Assembly (NCBI GenBank): GCA_030280995.1
Contig: JASXTE010000008.1
Span: forward strand, 12,448,212-12,512,211
DNA from: Hemileia vastatrix
Taxonomy: Eukaryota > Basidiomycota > Pucciniomycetes > Pucciniales > Zaghouaniaceae
Direction: 5' to 3'
Length of the DNA: 64,000 nucleotides
Shown here: piece by piece, positions 33,850 through 44,716 of the stretch
Position numbering within the stretch: position 1 is the first letter of the stretch
How the letters are laid out: each line of letters begins with the position of its first letter
The notes under the pieces: generated by a model
The model's input: only the letters and a program-made list of their open reading frames with translations
The model's database searches: none
Told to the model about the DNA's origin: nothing
Program-made: the position numbers and the translations under genes

Positions 33850-34070
33850 TTTTGATTGTTGCAATTAAATTAGACAAATCTTCAAGTGTTGTGAGTGAGT
33901 CAGACAAATCTCCAAGTGGTGAGAGTGAATCAGACAAGAGTTTGAGTGTTTCAATTTACTTAGAATAATCTTTAAGTGATGAGAGTTACTCAGACAAATG
34001 TTTGATTTTTGCAATTGACTTAGGCCAATTTAAAAGTGGTGCAAGTGACTCCATCCAATCTTTGAGAGAG
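33850..34070 (+). repeat. 33-bp minisatellite
   Basis: A unit of about 33 bases (TCAGACAAATCTCCAAGTGG then TGAGAGTGA) is repeated about six times with changes. In the plus strand it reads as an 11-residue Ser/Asp-rich repeat (SDKSPSGESE). Just upstream, FEAELLGGFLALKLIP (about 33778-33825) resembles an RNase H core piece, so the array may sit in a relic retroelement polyprotein. Confidence 0.65.
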
Positions 34071-34161
34071 GTGTGCAGATAAAAAGTTTATTTTATGGCA
34101 TAAGAACAGAAATCTAGGTGTGTTATGCTCCAGAAAGATTTGAGACCATGTGACTTTCTGA

Positions 34162-34763
34162 CAAATTAATCATGGATGTGATGAGTTTGGGATCAGGAAT
34201 TAGGAATAGAAATTGGGTTATAAGAAGTAGGATAATGTATTATCTTGCATTTCTTATCCACTAGCCCTTGTGCTAGTGGATAAGAATCTTCTGCAATTAA
34301 TAATTTTGGGTCCGGGAAAAAAATCTTGATCCCTAATTGTGGATCCCTTAACATTGATACCTCCTATTATTAATGGCAGAAGATTCTTATCCACCAGCTC
34401 CTGGGATAGTGGATAAGAAAATCAAAATAACCCATTTATTACATTCTATTACCCCAATTTTCAGTCATAATGGCAGGTCCCGCTCAAAAAATAAATGTCC
34501 AATCAAACTCAAACTTTGATACGTCCCACATCAAATAATCCACTTATCGTCAAAATAGGGGGTATCAATGTTCAGGGATCCGCAATTAGGGATCAGAAAT
34601 TTTTTTTGCCCGGATCCGACATTATTAATTGTGGAAGATTCTTATCCATTAGCCCCAGGGCTAGTGGATAAGGAATGCATGATAATGCATTATCCCACCT
34701 GTTATACCCCAATTTCCATTCCTAATTCCTGATCCCAAACTCATCACATCCATGATTGATTTG
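34162..34763. repeat. Inverted repeat, about 200-bp arms
   Basis: 34162-34364 and 34558-34763 are near-perfect reverse complements (CATGGATGTGATGAGTTTGG, CTTATCCACTAGCCC, GGATCCGGGC, CTAATTG.GGATCCCT, ACATTGATACC). The 193-base loop carries a third copy of the GATTCTTATCCAC motif. The outer base of each arm inside the loop is a TA plus GGGGGTATCAATGTT end, so this is two transposon ends facing each other. Confidence 0.8.
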
Positions 34764-34987
34764 TATGCAATTCACATGAGATATAATTGCAGATGTTATG
34801 AATGAAAGAAGGCCAAGATGTGGTTATGAAAAATTGAGTAAAAAAATGTCGGATAAGAGGTGAACATTGACACGTAAAGTGTCTAATAACCCAATTATTA
34901 GCAAAAATAATTGCGGAAGATAATTGTGGTATGCAGATTATTTTCCGCAATTAATTTAATTGTGGATCGGTCAACATTGATACCCCC
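34558..34987. mobile_element. TA-flanked MITE, 430 bp, GGGGGTATCAATGTT ends
   Basis: Left end GGGGGTATCAATGTTCAGG and right end TCAACATTGATACCCCC are inverted, with TA on both sides (34556-34557, 34988-34989). TA duplication and short TIRs fit a Tc1/mariner-type non-autonomous element. Confidence 0.7.
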
Positions 34988-35305
34988 TAATAAATGACGG
35001 AAAGTAATTGGGGCATTTCATTTTTTATTCGCCATTAATTAAATGGCGGATTGGAGTACTTTTATACCCATGCTTGGAATACTGCACTTTCCCAGTATCG
35101 TTTTAATGCAATTTAAAATTCAAAATTAATTGCCGCTTACCACCAAGGCAAAACTGAGAAAGACTTTCTAGCGAGTCCCCACCGAACCCTCATCAATTTG
35201 GGGGAACCTGCCAGCAAATCATCTCAAATCTTTTAAGTTGTATAGTTTCCTTCTTCCTTTACTTTCAGAAAACCTGCATACCGTTTAATTCTATTTGACT
35301 CAATA

Positions 35306-35505
35306 GATGGTATCATAGTTAGAAATCTGACATTTGAAAATCCCTCTTTTTCCCCATTAAGTCAGCCATGATTTAATTTTTTACATATGGCATATCTAAA
35401 CCCCCCAAACACCTTTTCAATGATAATTGAAATTAAGATTTTGGCTTCATTTTGGTGGGTGACATACATTTTATGTTACCGCAGATTTCTAACTTTGATT
35501 CCCCC
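35306..35505. mobile_element. TA-flanked MITE, 200 bp
   Basis: Ends GATGGTATCATAGTTAGAAA and GATTTCTAACTTTGATTCCCCC with TA flanks. The interior (GCCATGATTTAATTTTTTAC, CATATGGCATAT) matches the copies at 41229 and 42925. It lies about 140 bp downstream of the deacetylase stop codon. Confidence 0.8.
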
Positions 35506-35648
35506 TAATATTGCGGTAGTCTTTCAAGATTCTATACAGGTTCTGGCCAAGAGCACTTTTTCACTGATACTTTTGTTGAGGGACACAGACCCATGAATCC
35601 TATCAGATTGGAAAAATTTGTAAATATTTTTAATCACGAAAAAATTTA

Positions 35649-36914
35649 TTAGAATTTGAAAACATCTAGACTGACGTCTTTCTCTGAAGGAGGAGCAATG
35701 TATTCGTACCACTCTGTACCTCGATCTATTACGCAATCGAAAATCTGAAATGCGATGTAAATAAGTAAAATAAAATTGGGTGAGGAATTAGAAAAAAAAA
35801 AAAAAAGCTAACTGTGGTAAGATTATAATGTTTTTCTTTTAAAATTGGTATTACCGCTGGAATTACCTGATTTTAAAAGAACGAAGAAATATTAAAATAA
35901 GCCCTGGTTCTCATCTTTAAAAGAAGGAGATTTTACGTACGTCCCGCACTGTAAAGTCATGAACTTCGTGATTGAGAACAATGCTTTTTGCGGGATAGGT
36001 AAGATATCCATTAACAATTTGTTCGGGAGTGGGATGGGGATCGTCAGAATCACAGGTATCTTGATTCCAAAGAATTATATCTAAATTAATCGATAAAATT
36101 ATTTTTCAGTTGAACAATTTGAAATCTTTTCAAAAAAAAGGAAGAAATCGATTTCACACTTATAGCCTCTTTCTGCCAGAACTTCAATCTAATGAAACAG
36201 TTTAATTAACTGAGATACTGGTAAGATGAGATTTTATTCAAATAATGCACTTACAACCAAATCATTATATTTTCCATATGGTGGCCGGAATACCAAAGGC
36301 TTTACACCAAGTATTTTAATAAATGCCTCTTCTAATAGTTCAAGCTCCTGATTAATTTGTTCGCGAGTCAAACTTGTCATAAGAGGGTGACTCCAGGTAT
36401 GCGAACTAAATCATGTCCTCCGAATTATTGTGAGCAGTTTATAGAGAAATGACGAAAAATTCCCAACACCTTACGCAAGAAGATCCCCCCGTTTAAATCT
36501 TTTTTTAATACAGTCGGCATAGTCGAAGATACAATTATAGTTCTACAAATTCCATCATGATGAAAGGTTATTTAGAGAATGAATAAGTGACATCCTCCAG
36601 TAGTAAAAAATGACATACATTTCCATTGAGAAAGAATGAGGCCCACACTTTATTTGTCTCAAGCAAATTATCCAGCTCAGCACAACGGCTACCTGGGCCG
36701 TCATCAAAAGCTTAATGGGTAACCAAAATATAAGAATTTATCCATCTTCATATATATCCAGTCAAAACTCACATAATGCAAAAGTATTTTCAACTTCGCA
36801 TGCTGCTATAAAAGGAATAGCAGTTTTGATAGTTGGAATAGACGGTAGGTCGACCTTTGCCCCATTAACAGAATAGAGGCTTAGCACCGCTATAAACCAA
36901 ATCAGGTTAAACAT
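35649..36914 (-). CDS. Polysaccharide (chitin) deacetylase, NodB family, 8 exons
   Basis: Predicted 257-aa secreted carbohydrate esterase family 4 enzyme, removing acetyl groups from chitin or related polymers in the wall. Exons (minus): 36914-36773, 36710-36619, 36542-36475, 36405-36255, 36188-36158, 36080-35941, 35866-35813, 35744-35649; all junctions are GT-AG and the total is 774 nt in frame. Residues 1-19 form a hydrophobic signal peptide (MFNLIWFIAVLSLYSVNGA). Motif 1 is SFDDGP (the metal-binding Asp pair), motif 2 SHTWSH (metal His residues), motif 3 RPPYG, then ILWNQDTCD and a motif with LNHEVHD. All catalytic motifs are present, no stop or frameshift is seen, and there is no carbohydrate-binding module. 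It is the only intact host gene in the window. Substrate is inferred from the family. Confidence 0.92.
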
Positions 36915-37627
36915 GGTATAATGGATAGAATTTTAAAGTAAAATATATTAAAAAGATGACAGGATGGGCATCTCATGATGAGGAAAAGATGCATTTTAAA
37001 TCTGAGGAAATCGTTAAGGTATATTGATGTCTCTCATTGATTTTTACCGAGCACTAAGGAGCAGCATGCTAAGTCCAACAACCAATAAAGACCGGAGCCA
37101 CAACTCATCTCCGAGACCAAAGGAATGCTCCGATTAGTATTGCATTTCTGTCTTTATTTTTACTTCTAGTTAGTTATTAAATAAATATAAATTCAGTGCT
37201 CGATTCATGCTTTTTAGTCTAATTAACCTTTTACGCTGAATTTTCTTTCGGTTTGGTTCACTTGCTACAAATGACTTTCATTTTGTGGTTACGCCAGCGT
37301 TAAATGGCAGAATTGGATTGTTTGTTCATCATATGAACACGGCATGCAAAAGGCAGAGGGATCACAATTTTCACCACGACAAATTTTCGTTTCGCCATTT
37401 ATTTATGTCTTAAGATATCTCGCCCTTAGGGCATGAAACTACAACTTTGGAAATGGTAGAACAAACTAATTACGCGAGTGGGAGGGAAAATAGTCAGTAA
37501 TAAGAAAAGGGAAACAAGTAAAAAAGTAAAAGATGATTATCAGAAGTGAGAATTAATGGGTTAATCCTCTTCTGTCAAAAGGGGAGTCATTAAATATAGT
37601 AGAAGACGTAATGTGTCAACAGAGAGT
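36915..37627. other. Upstream region of deacetylase gene
   Basis: About 700 bases with more CpG than the repeats around it, and no recognisable repeat or ORF. It should hold the promoter of the deacetylase gene (transcribed leftward) and the 3' tail of the LINE fragment. No clear TATA box is assigned. Confidence 0.5.
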
Positions 37628-38397
37628 CTAATTTTGAAAACAGCAGAGACGAGAAGTTTCTTTGGAAAATGCAATAAGATAAGGGAAAAGAAGAGGATTG
37701 GTAAGAAGTGTAGTGGAAGAAAAGGGGGGTTTTAATTTTCTAACATGTTCTTGCAAGGAGGGGCGTGATTTTGAAAAGGTTGGGCAGACAGTAAGGAAAT
37801 GATCCACAGGGTCTTTCGAGCCAGAAAGGCAAGAGGAGCATGAATTATCTGTCGCGCGATCTATTCTGTGTAAGTAGGCTTTGAATTCAATGTGACCTGA
37901 TCTCAATTGGTTTAGAGAAGAGTTGTCGCAGCGAGAGAGTGATTTCCTAGCTGTAAAATGTTTAAGGGGATCATAGAAGCCCTTGAGACGTTTCAGGACT
38001 AAGTCATGGGGTGGGCGAGTAAGAAGTTTATTGACAGATTTCCGATGATTTTGTTTAGAAGTAGATTTGGAGGAGGGGAGGCATATCGGGATAAATAATA
38101 ACATTAACTGATAGTTAGAAGCCATTTGTCTAGCCCGGAAATCTGCAATTTCATTGCCTGAGAATCCATAGTGTTCAGGGCACCATTCAATAAAGAAGCT
38201 AGTGTGAGGCATAATATGATGAAGGACGTCAATTTGCGCTCTAATACGGATGAGGAGGTATGACTCTGGACAAACTGTGGGAGGAGAGGTTAAGTAGTCG
38301 ACAACTGATAAGCTATCAAATAAAATGAACACTTGCTTAAGGAAACCAGTCATGGGATGGGAGCTAACCATTTGGGAGGCCAAAAAGATACCAACAC
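37628..38397 (-). pseudogene. LINE ORF2 C-terminus: RNase H and zinc knuckle
   Basis: Minus-strand open frame with QVFILFDSLSVVDYL and SFFIEWCPEHYGFSGNEIAD, the DS and W.PGH.G..GNE.AD motifs of LINE-type RNase H, then a basic domain and CSSCLSGSKDPVDHFLTVC, the CCHC knuckle at the end of I/Tad-clade ORF2 proteins. The frame is open for 266 codons but the N-terminal part of the domain lies 3.9 kb away at 42284-42590, separated by element X. No reverse transcriptase is present, so it is a 5'-truncated copy. Confidence 0.8.
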
Positions 38398-38444
38398 TAC
38401 TAGGTATGTCTGTTTCGCCACGGGGCAACAGTGGCGCAACAGTT

Positions 38445-38613
38445 ACGCAACCCCTCTCTCAGTAGTCACTTATAGTTGTTATTTGTCATTGCCCAATGTT
38501 TTCCCCTCCTCTGTCCGCCTTAACATGTAAATACTCTTATGTTTCCCCCTCCTTCATGCCCCTCGCCGGGTGAGATTGTAAGAAATAAATAAAAAATAAA
38601 AAAAACGGTTCCG
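38445..38613 (+). mobile_element. LINE or SINE 3' tail, 5'-truncated
   Basis: This 170-bp piece is absent from the right arm of X, so it is a later insertion. It ends with GGGTGAGATTGTAAGAAATA and an A-rich tail (AAATAAAAAATAAAAAAAA). An abrupt start and A-rich 3' tail are typical of target-primed retroposition. AAC may be the short target duplication. Confidence 0.55.
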
Positions 38614-38842
38614 CAACGGTTGTGCAACAGTTACGTAGCAATTAGTTTTTGCACTTAAGGATGCATAAGGCGTTAAGGTCATTCTTAGTGGCAAAAATCT
38701 TTTCATGCAATTTTTTCACCTACTTAATCTCCAATATACAGTCTGGCTTTGTTTCTTCACCCTTTTTTTTCTTAATTTCATACAATCTTACCTGACAAGG
38801 GCATGAAGGAGAAGGAAGCCTCATTAGGTAAAGAGCTATGTA

Positions 38843-40083
38843 CAGTGCCCGGCAATAAGTCATTGTCACCACTTAATTTTTTTTTCTTTTTTCTTGTTGT
38901 TCCATCTTTGCCTTATAAAACCACCATCTCGCTGATACCTGGCCTCCCGCACCTCAATTCCAACTCACTTGCATCTCAACATTCACTAGGTAATGTCATT
39001 TCATCATTTTAATCATTATTTTTCATTATAAAGCCATATCAAAACCACCCAAATTTCCCCTTTTCGCCATCCCAGCTTGCCAATTTCAAGAGCTCAAACT
39101 CACCACCACAAAACAGAAACGTGGGCACTGGTGGAAGGGATGGTGATTCCTGGTGCCAACCAACTCAAGATAGCCCGCAACTTATGCATTCCATGGACAA
39201 CTGTCCATTTTTTAGTTGACTAATACTACTCCAGACTAGTAGTGGCAAACACAGGTTGCCCAGGCTGTCCACGCAAGACTATGCCCCATGAAATGTCAAG
39301 TTCTATTTGCCTCCTCACCTCCAACAACTGTGCAAATATTTCCAAGATAAAAAGTGTGATGAACTTGTCAATTCCACCTCATACCATATGCAAGTAAACC
39401 CTTGAGCAGGCAACATATTCAACCAACCCACTTCCAATGAACCCGTTATTGGCAAAGTCTACCACCACAGATGTCTGAAATTTTTCCTACATCATTGATA
39501 TTGGTTTTTCAAAGATTTTTAAAGGATTTTTTGGGCATATGACTTTTCCCTTGAGATAGGCAAGTCATCAAAGATGCACCTTTTTTGGTAATCAAGCGCA
39601 GAGCAACTGTTCACATATATTACCTGCCCGAATCTAAAAGAAATATGATGGAAGCCTTGCATTCGGCATAGAATGACCTCCTGCTTCAATTCTAAAGGAC
39701 TTAGTGGCATTGATTCCCACTCATATGTGTCTATCATTGATGATTCTGGTGGACCTACCTGCTGGTGACCAGGTAGGAAAAATAATTTTTTTTTTGATTT
39801 TTTTTCTCATGTTGTTGTTTTTTTATATCATTTAGGTGACCTTTAGGCTTCTAGAAAATACTGCTATCAACATCATAAGGTCATTATTTTTGGATTTAGA
39901 TATAGGGGGAATCACAAAAATTTAAATTTAAAAAAAGGTTTTATGTGATCATTTATTTGATTAGATATTATGAAACTACACATACAGTTCAACCTGAGAT
40001 GGTGGTTTTAATGAAAAAGAAATAAAAATTGAGTTTGTAATGTAACAAAAACAGGGGTGACAAGGAGATATTTATGGGCACTG
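38843..40083 (+). mobile_element. Tc1/mariner element Y with N-terminal transposase relic
   Basis: Ends CAGTGCCCGGCAATAAG and ATATTTATGGGCACTG, each flanked by TA (38841-38842, 40084-40085). At about 39075-39480 the plus strand reads WALVEGMVIPGANQLKIARN, then IPWTTVHFLV and TGCPGCPRKT, the paired helix-turn-helix DNA-binding region of Tc1-type transposases. The DDE part is not recognisable. Stops are present. 39480-40080 holds no further domain I can name. Confidence 0.7.
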
Positions 40084-40292
40084 TACAGTGCCCAGAAATA
40101 ATTTTTTGTCACTGTTTATGCATACAGATAGCTCCCTTTTCTTTCATACAACCACCATCATCTCAATATCACCCGTCTTCCTCCAAATAATAACACAGAC
40201 TGCAAGAGAAGCAATTCAAGAACCATTACAATACACTCAGAATGTTTATCTAATCAATTTACCTATCTTTTGCATCAAATTTCATCATACAG

Positions 40293-41620
40293 TGTGGAAG
40301 TCTAAAGTCTAGTAGGGCACTAAAGTTTATTATAAAAGGATTTTTAGAAGATGATTATTGAGATTGGAAAGGCCAACTTAATTTTAAAATGGTAATATTT
40401 TAAAAAATGAGTATAAAAATTAGTTTAAAAGGGGTTGATTTTACCAGTCAAGATTAAACAAATAAATGTCAGTCAGGAAATACTATTATAGGTCTAAAAA
40501 TGCATGGAAAGTAAATTCAGGAGTCTAACAAACCTCTGGGAATTTTTTTCAAATTTTTACTATTTTTCTTCAATTTTTATAATTCTATAAAGTATTTTTA
40601 GGTTTTTTTGATTTTTTGTAATTTAATTATCTTTGATAATTGTTTACTAGATGAAGAGGGCTGTGAACACTACAAAATTTAGAATCGATTATGAAGGAGA
40701 AGTAGCTCTATCATCTATAATTTTCCTAGATTTTTTAGTAGTATTTAAAGGTTCTAATTGAGTCTGGAAGTCCATACAAGCTCTGGAATGCTCCGGACGA
40801 GCTCTGTATGAACTCCAGTGATCTCTGGATGAGCTCCGGAATTCTCCAGCTAAGGAAAGTAGGTCATATGACATACTATGCATATTAAGCCTGTAGACTT
40901 GAAATTAGACAGCATAGGGAATATAACAGAGAACAACTTGTTATTGACCACAAAAACACATATTAATAACAACCATTATTAATTTACATAACAAATTATA
41001 AAATTGTAATACCCTTATAAATATAACACTTTTACATAAAATTTTATTAAATTCACTCATCATCATATATAATAACATATAGGGAACCATTTTAAAGATC
41101 TTATCATCAGTGATCTGAATATAACATATAAATCATATAAAAATAAAAGATTCATAAACACATATTATTTAATAATTTAAAAAACTTTTCTAAATACAGC
41201 TTCACTGTTGTGTTTCTCACCTTCATTAGGGGGTATCAAAGTTAAAAATCTGAAATTATTTAAAAGGAGTTTCACACCACAAAAATACAGCCACAAACTT
41301 ACCGTTAATTATTGGTAAAGAGGAGTCTTGGGGGAAAGACATGCTATATATGAAAAAATAATTATGTATGATTTGATGGAAAAAATAAGTATTCTGAACT
41401 GGCTAATTTCTAACTTTGAACCCCCTATTATAAAGAACATCAATTCTACATCAACACACCATTAATAACAAATAGTTTATTAGTCATTTCATATCAAGTA
41501 GAGGCTACAGATTAGTTAATTGTGAGCTCTTTATTAAATTAAAGGTACAGGGTTTTCTTTGGTTTATCCAACTCCCTTGGACTCTGCTTACAGCAAGGCA
41601 ACCATAAGAGTCTTTCTACA
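40293..41620 (+). repeat. Solo LTR of element R inside Z
   Basis: Starts TGTGGAAGTCTAAAG and ends GAGTCTTTCTACA, matching the R LTRs at both window-left positions, without internal region. It is interrupted by a MITE at 41229-41425. I see no clear 5-bp target duplication. Confidence 0.75.
41229..41425. mobile_element. TA-flanked MITE in solo LTR of R
   Basis: Ends GGGGGTATCAAAGTTAAAAA and AATTTCTAACTTTGAACCCCC with TA on both sides. The empty site is visible in the LTR at about 752, where the flanking sequences are joined, which confirms the insertion. Confidence 0.85.
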
Positions 41621-42283
41621 ATGAAATGTGCCAAAATTTTGCTATACCCCCACAATGAAGATGCATATTGTGAGTCCCCTGCCATTTAGACTCAAATTTT
41701 CTTCCTTTTTTCCCCTTCAATTTCAATCATTTCTAATTGTTTCATTTTCTGATTTCCCTCTTTTTTTATTTGTCTATCTTTGCATAATATTTTCATACCC
41801 TGCTTGTCTCTACTTTTCAATCTCAAGAATGAATGTCTGACAAATTCTTGAGCAATAAAAAAACTATTTATCCTTTCTTTAATTTGACATTATATTCTGA
41901 ATCTATAGGTCTTCATCAGTCATAAATTAGTTTGAAATGGAATCAAGTGATTTCTGCGAGAGAAGTCAAAAAAAGGAGGTGATGAGAATATATTTCTGGG
42001 TACTTTACAAAGCTCTTTACTTAATGAGGCTACTTTCTCCTTCATACCCCTTTTCAGTTGATATTTTATGAAATTAAGAAAAAAAAGGGTGAAGAAACAA
42101 ATCCAGACTGTATATTGGAGATGAAGTAGGTGAAAAATTTTCATGAAAAAATTTTTGCCACAAAGAATGACCTTGACACCTTATGCATCCTTCAGTGGAA
42201 AAACTAATTTTTATGTAACTTTTGCAAAACCATTGTGTAACTGTTGCACCACTGTTGCATCATGGCAAAACAGATATACCTAG

Positions 42284-42590
42284 TAGTTCAAGGAGTTTGG
42301 CTTTAAAGATAGAATGATCCTCCATTGTAAAAAGTGGCTACTGGGTAACTACATTTGTGAGCAGGAAGTAAGAAGCTGCAACTGCACCATGGTCAGGTAG
42401 AAGAGAGCCGTCTGTATAAAATATTTCATCAAAGAGAGAGAAGGATCAAAGGAGGTCCATTGTAAACATGTCTTGAGTCATTTCGGGAGTTTTGATCATC
42501 AAAGACTAAGTTGATTTAAAATAAGGTAGATCCCAGGGGGAAAAGGAAAAGGAGGGGTGCAGGACAAGATCCCACAATGATTCTTTGATT
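42284..42590 (-). pseudogene. LINE ORF2 RNase H, N-terminal part
   Basis: Minus strand reads EIFYTDGSLLPDHGAVAAS (the TDGS motif of RNase H) and SIFKAKLLELLGI, which should continue into GIFLASQMVSS at 38390. The two pieces are parts of one domain split by element X. Confidence 0.7.
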
Positions 42591-42598
42591 GAAGCATT

Positions 42599-42735
42599 CA
42601 CCACACAATATTTCGGGGGGGGGACTTTCTAGAAATTTCTCAAATTGAACTTAGATAGAACTCATACTCAACTGAGACTAAAATATACTAGACTTTTCTT
42701 GAACTCTGTACCAAATACAAATGGATCTATTATGA
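42599..42735 (+). mobile_element. CACTA-like left end, truncated
   Basis: CACCACACAATATTTCGGGG and then GGACTTTCTAGAAATTTCTC with GAACTTAGATAGAACTC match the left end of the 261-bp MITE family. No right end is found before the next element, so the copy is broken. Confidence 0.6.
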
Positions 42736-42845
42736 TAGTATAATGAATGTCTCAATTGAGGATCACATAATAGTTGGGATTTTCAGCCAGTAAAAGCTAA
42801 ATGATTTTTGGTTTAAAGATGATTAGTCATCATTGAGAGTTATTA

Positions 42846-43244
42846 GGGGGTATCAAAGTTAGAAAATTTTAATTATTTAAAATGTATTTCACAGCAGAAA
42901 AAGAGAGCCTCAAGAATGAAATTAGGGGGTATCAAAGTTAGAAACCTTTCATTTCAAAAAAAATATTTTTTCCACAAAATAAACCATGATTATTTTTTAA
43001 CATATGCCATATTGTACCCCCATAAAACCTTTTTACTGAGAATTAGTGTTGAGTTTGTGGCTTTCTTTTTGTGTTGTGAAATGCCTTTTTAAAGAATTAC
43101 AAATTTCTAACTTTGATACCCCTATTGATTCTCAGTAAAAAGGTATTTTTGGGGCACAATATGGCATATTTTAAAAAATAATCATGGTTTATTTGGTGAA
43201 AAAAAGGCATTTTGAATTGGAAGATTTCTAACTTTGATACCCCC
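42846..43244 (-). mobile_element. TA-flanked MITE B, interrupted by MITE A
   Basis: 42846-42922 and 43125-43244 together form one reverse-orientation copy of the GGGGGTATCAAAGTT family, flanked by TA. The break coincides with the ends of MITE A plus its TA duplication. Confidence 0.8.
42925..43122 (+). mobile_element. TA-flanked MITE A, nested in MITE B
   Basis: Ends GGGGGTATCAAAGTTAGAAA and TTTCTAACTTTGATACCCC, with TA duplications at 42923-42924 and 43123-43124. It inserted into the centre of another copy of its own family in opposite orientation. Confidence 0.85.
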
Positions 43245-43261
43245 TATTGTTTCTTACCAGA

Positions 43262-44640
43262 GTATAATGTATAGTGGGTGGCCATGTATTTTTGTCATTT
43301 TACATGCATAGCTTTTATTTTACATCATTTTAAGCTTCTTCTCAATCCACCATGATATCACCAATAATACTGTTTCTCTCTTTCTCTCTATTTTTTTGAT
43401 TATTTGTCCCTCTATCTTCCATCAGGTATGTCCATTATATTCTTTTTTTGTCTAAATAGATTTTTTGAAAATGGGTCCAAATTTTTTGGCCAACTTTATG
43501 GTTTACAACATGTATTGTAAGCTCTTAAGCAGCCAAACCACATCATTCAACTTAAACCAAAGTTGTGTTAAATAATCTGACTGCTGGGTGACTCACTCCA
43601 ACTCAAATATCTAAACAGATCAAACTCCCTCAAACCACTATAAACTTGATTATCAAAAAATTTTAGTGCTCAGGGACAGTTGAGACCTCCCCAAGAAGTG
43701 GTGGTAATTTCAAAATCATGCCTCAAGACCTTCTTTAACTAAAGCAACTTGTTTCTTCAAATCACTAATTAAACATCAAGATCATTTCCAACTCAATGAT
43801 CAGGAAGTTCTCAGTCCAAAACTCTTGATATCATATTCATAAGCTTGGTTTCCATTCTTGTATAACAGAAAAGAAGCCATTTATAAACAGAAATTTTTTT
43901 CAAAAATACTTAAAATTTTCTCAAGAGCATAAAAACTGGACAGTAGTTGACTGGGGAAGTATATTGTGGTCCTAAGAGTCTTCATTGGAGCTTCACAAGC
44001 CAGTAAAAACATCATTAGTGTGGCTTCAAAAAACTGAAAAATTCAAAAATGAATGTCTTCATCCAACCTTCAAGAGTTGAATGTCAAATAATATAGTGTG
44101 GGGTGCATTCTTCAACAAAACTAAATCACCACTTGTCATTCTTCCATAGAAGCAATGCACTTCAACCCACTTTATTGAAAATTTTTATTGCACTGTTATT
44201 ATCCCATTTCTTAAAAAAATGATCCAGAAAACAAGCTCATTCTAATGGAGGATAATGACCCTGTTCCAAAATAAAAGCAATCCAAGAAATCCCAAGATTC
44301 TATAAACCTCAAGAATATTGAGAGCTGACCTCTGCATTTGCCTGATAACAATCAAATTGAGAATGTGTGGAGAGAGATGAAAACAAACATTAAAAAAACT
44401 TCCAGCCTCAAAATATGTAAGAACTCAAAGTTGCTTTGCAGCATGCTTAGGAGGATATACAAGAGGGCTTTTTAGAGAAACTTTTCAAGTCAATGGCCAT
44501 GAAAATGAGGGAATTATTTGCAGCTTCTGGTGGTTCCCCAAATTTGTGAACCCTCAATCTTTTTTAATTTTTCTTTTAAAATAAATTTTTTCAGCTTCTT
44601 TTTTTTGAAAATGATTATAATTTCCTAGCTTTATCTAATG
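43262..44640 (+). pseudogene. Tc1/mariner transposase, decayed
   Basis: Scattered over three frames are pieces of the DDE domain: NWTVVDWGSI (about 43935, first Asp), NIVWGAFF-like text at about 44095, LMEDNDPVPK (about 44245, second Asp) and PDNNQIENVWREMKTNIKK (about 44340-44400), the PDLNPIENVW motif that ends the catalytic domain. TATAGTGGGTGGCC after TA at 43270 may be the left TIR; no right end was fixed. Confidence 0.65.
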
Positions 44641-44716
44641 ATGCTGAGCTCATCATGCTATAAAAATATTCTTGGGTGTCATTTTACACATTTTTACAAA
44701 AAAAATAAGTATTAAA

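Larger units (their letters stand above)
40086..42005. mobile_element. Tc1/mariner-like element Z
   Basis: Starts CAGTGCCCAGAAATAATTTT directly after the TA shared with Y; ends ATATATTTCTGGGTACTT before TA (42006-42007). The bulk is a later solo LTR of R (40293-41620). The remaining flanks (40086-40292, 41621-42005) carry no recognisable ORF. Confidence 0.6.
38400..42283. mobile_element. Foldback element X inserted in LINE
   Basis: Left arm 38400-38840 and right arm 42008-42283 are long inverted repeats (CTAGGTATGTCTGTTT.GCCA, GCAACAGTGG.GCAACAGTTA, AATATACAGTCTGG, GAAGCCTCATTAGGTAAAGA). TA lies outside each end. The arms split the RNase H domain of a LINE, whose halves lie on either side. 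Between the arms are Tc1/mariner elements Y and Z. The left arm retains CpG where the right arm has TG/CA. Confidence 0.75.

Noticed and set aside
37628..38428. Intact RNase H gene of the host
   Set aside because: The domain lacks its TDGS part, which lies at 42550, and ends in a LINE-type CCHC knuckle; it is a split LINE fragment.
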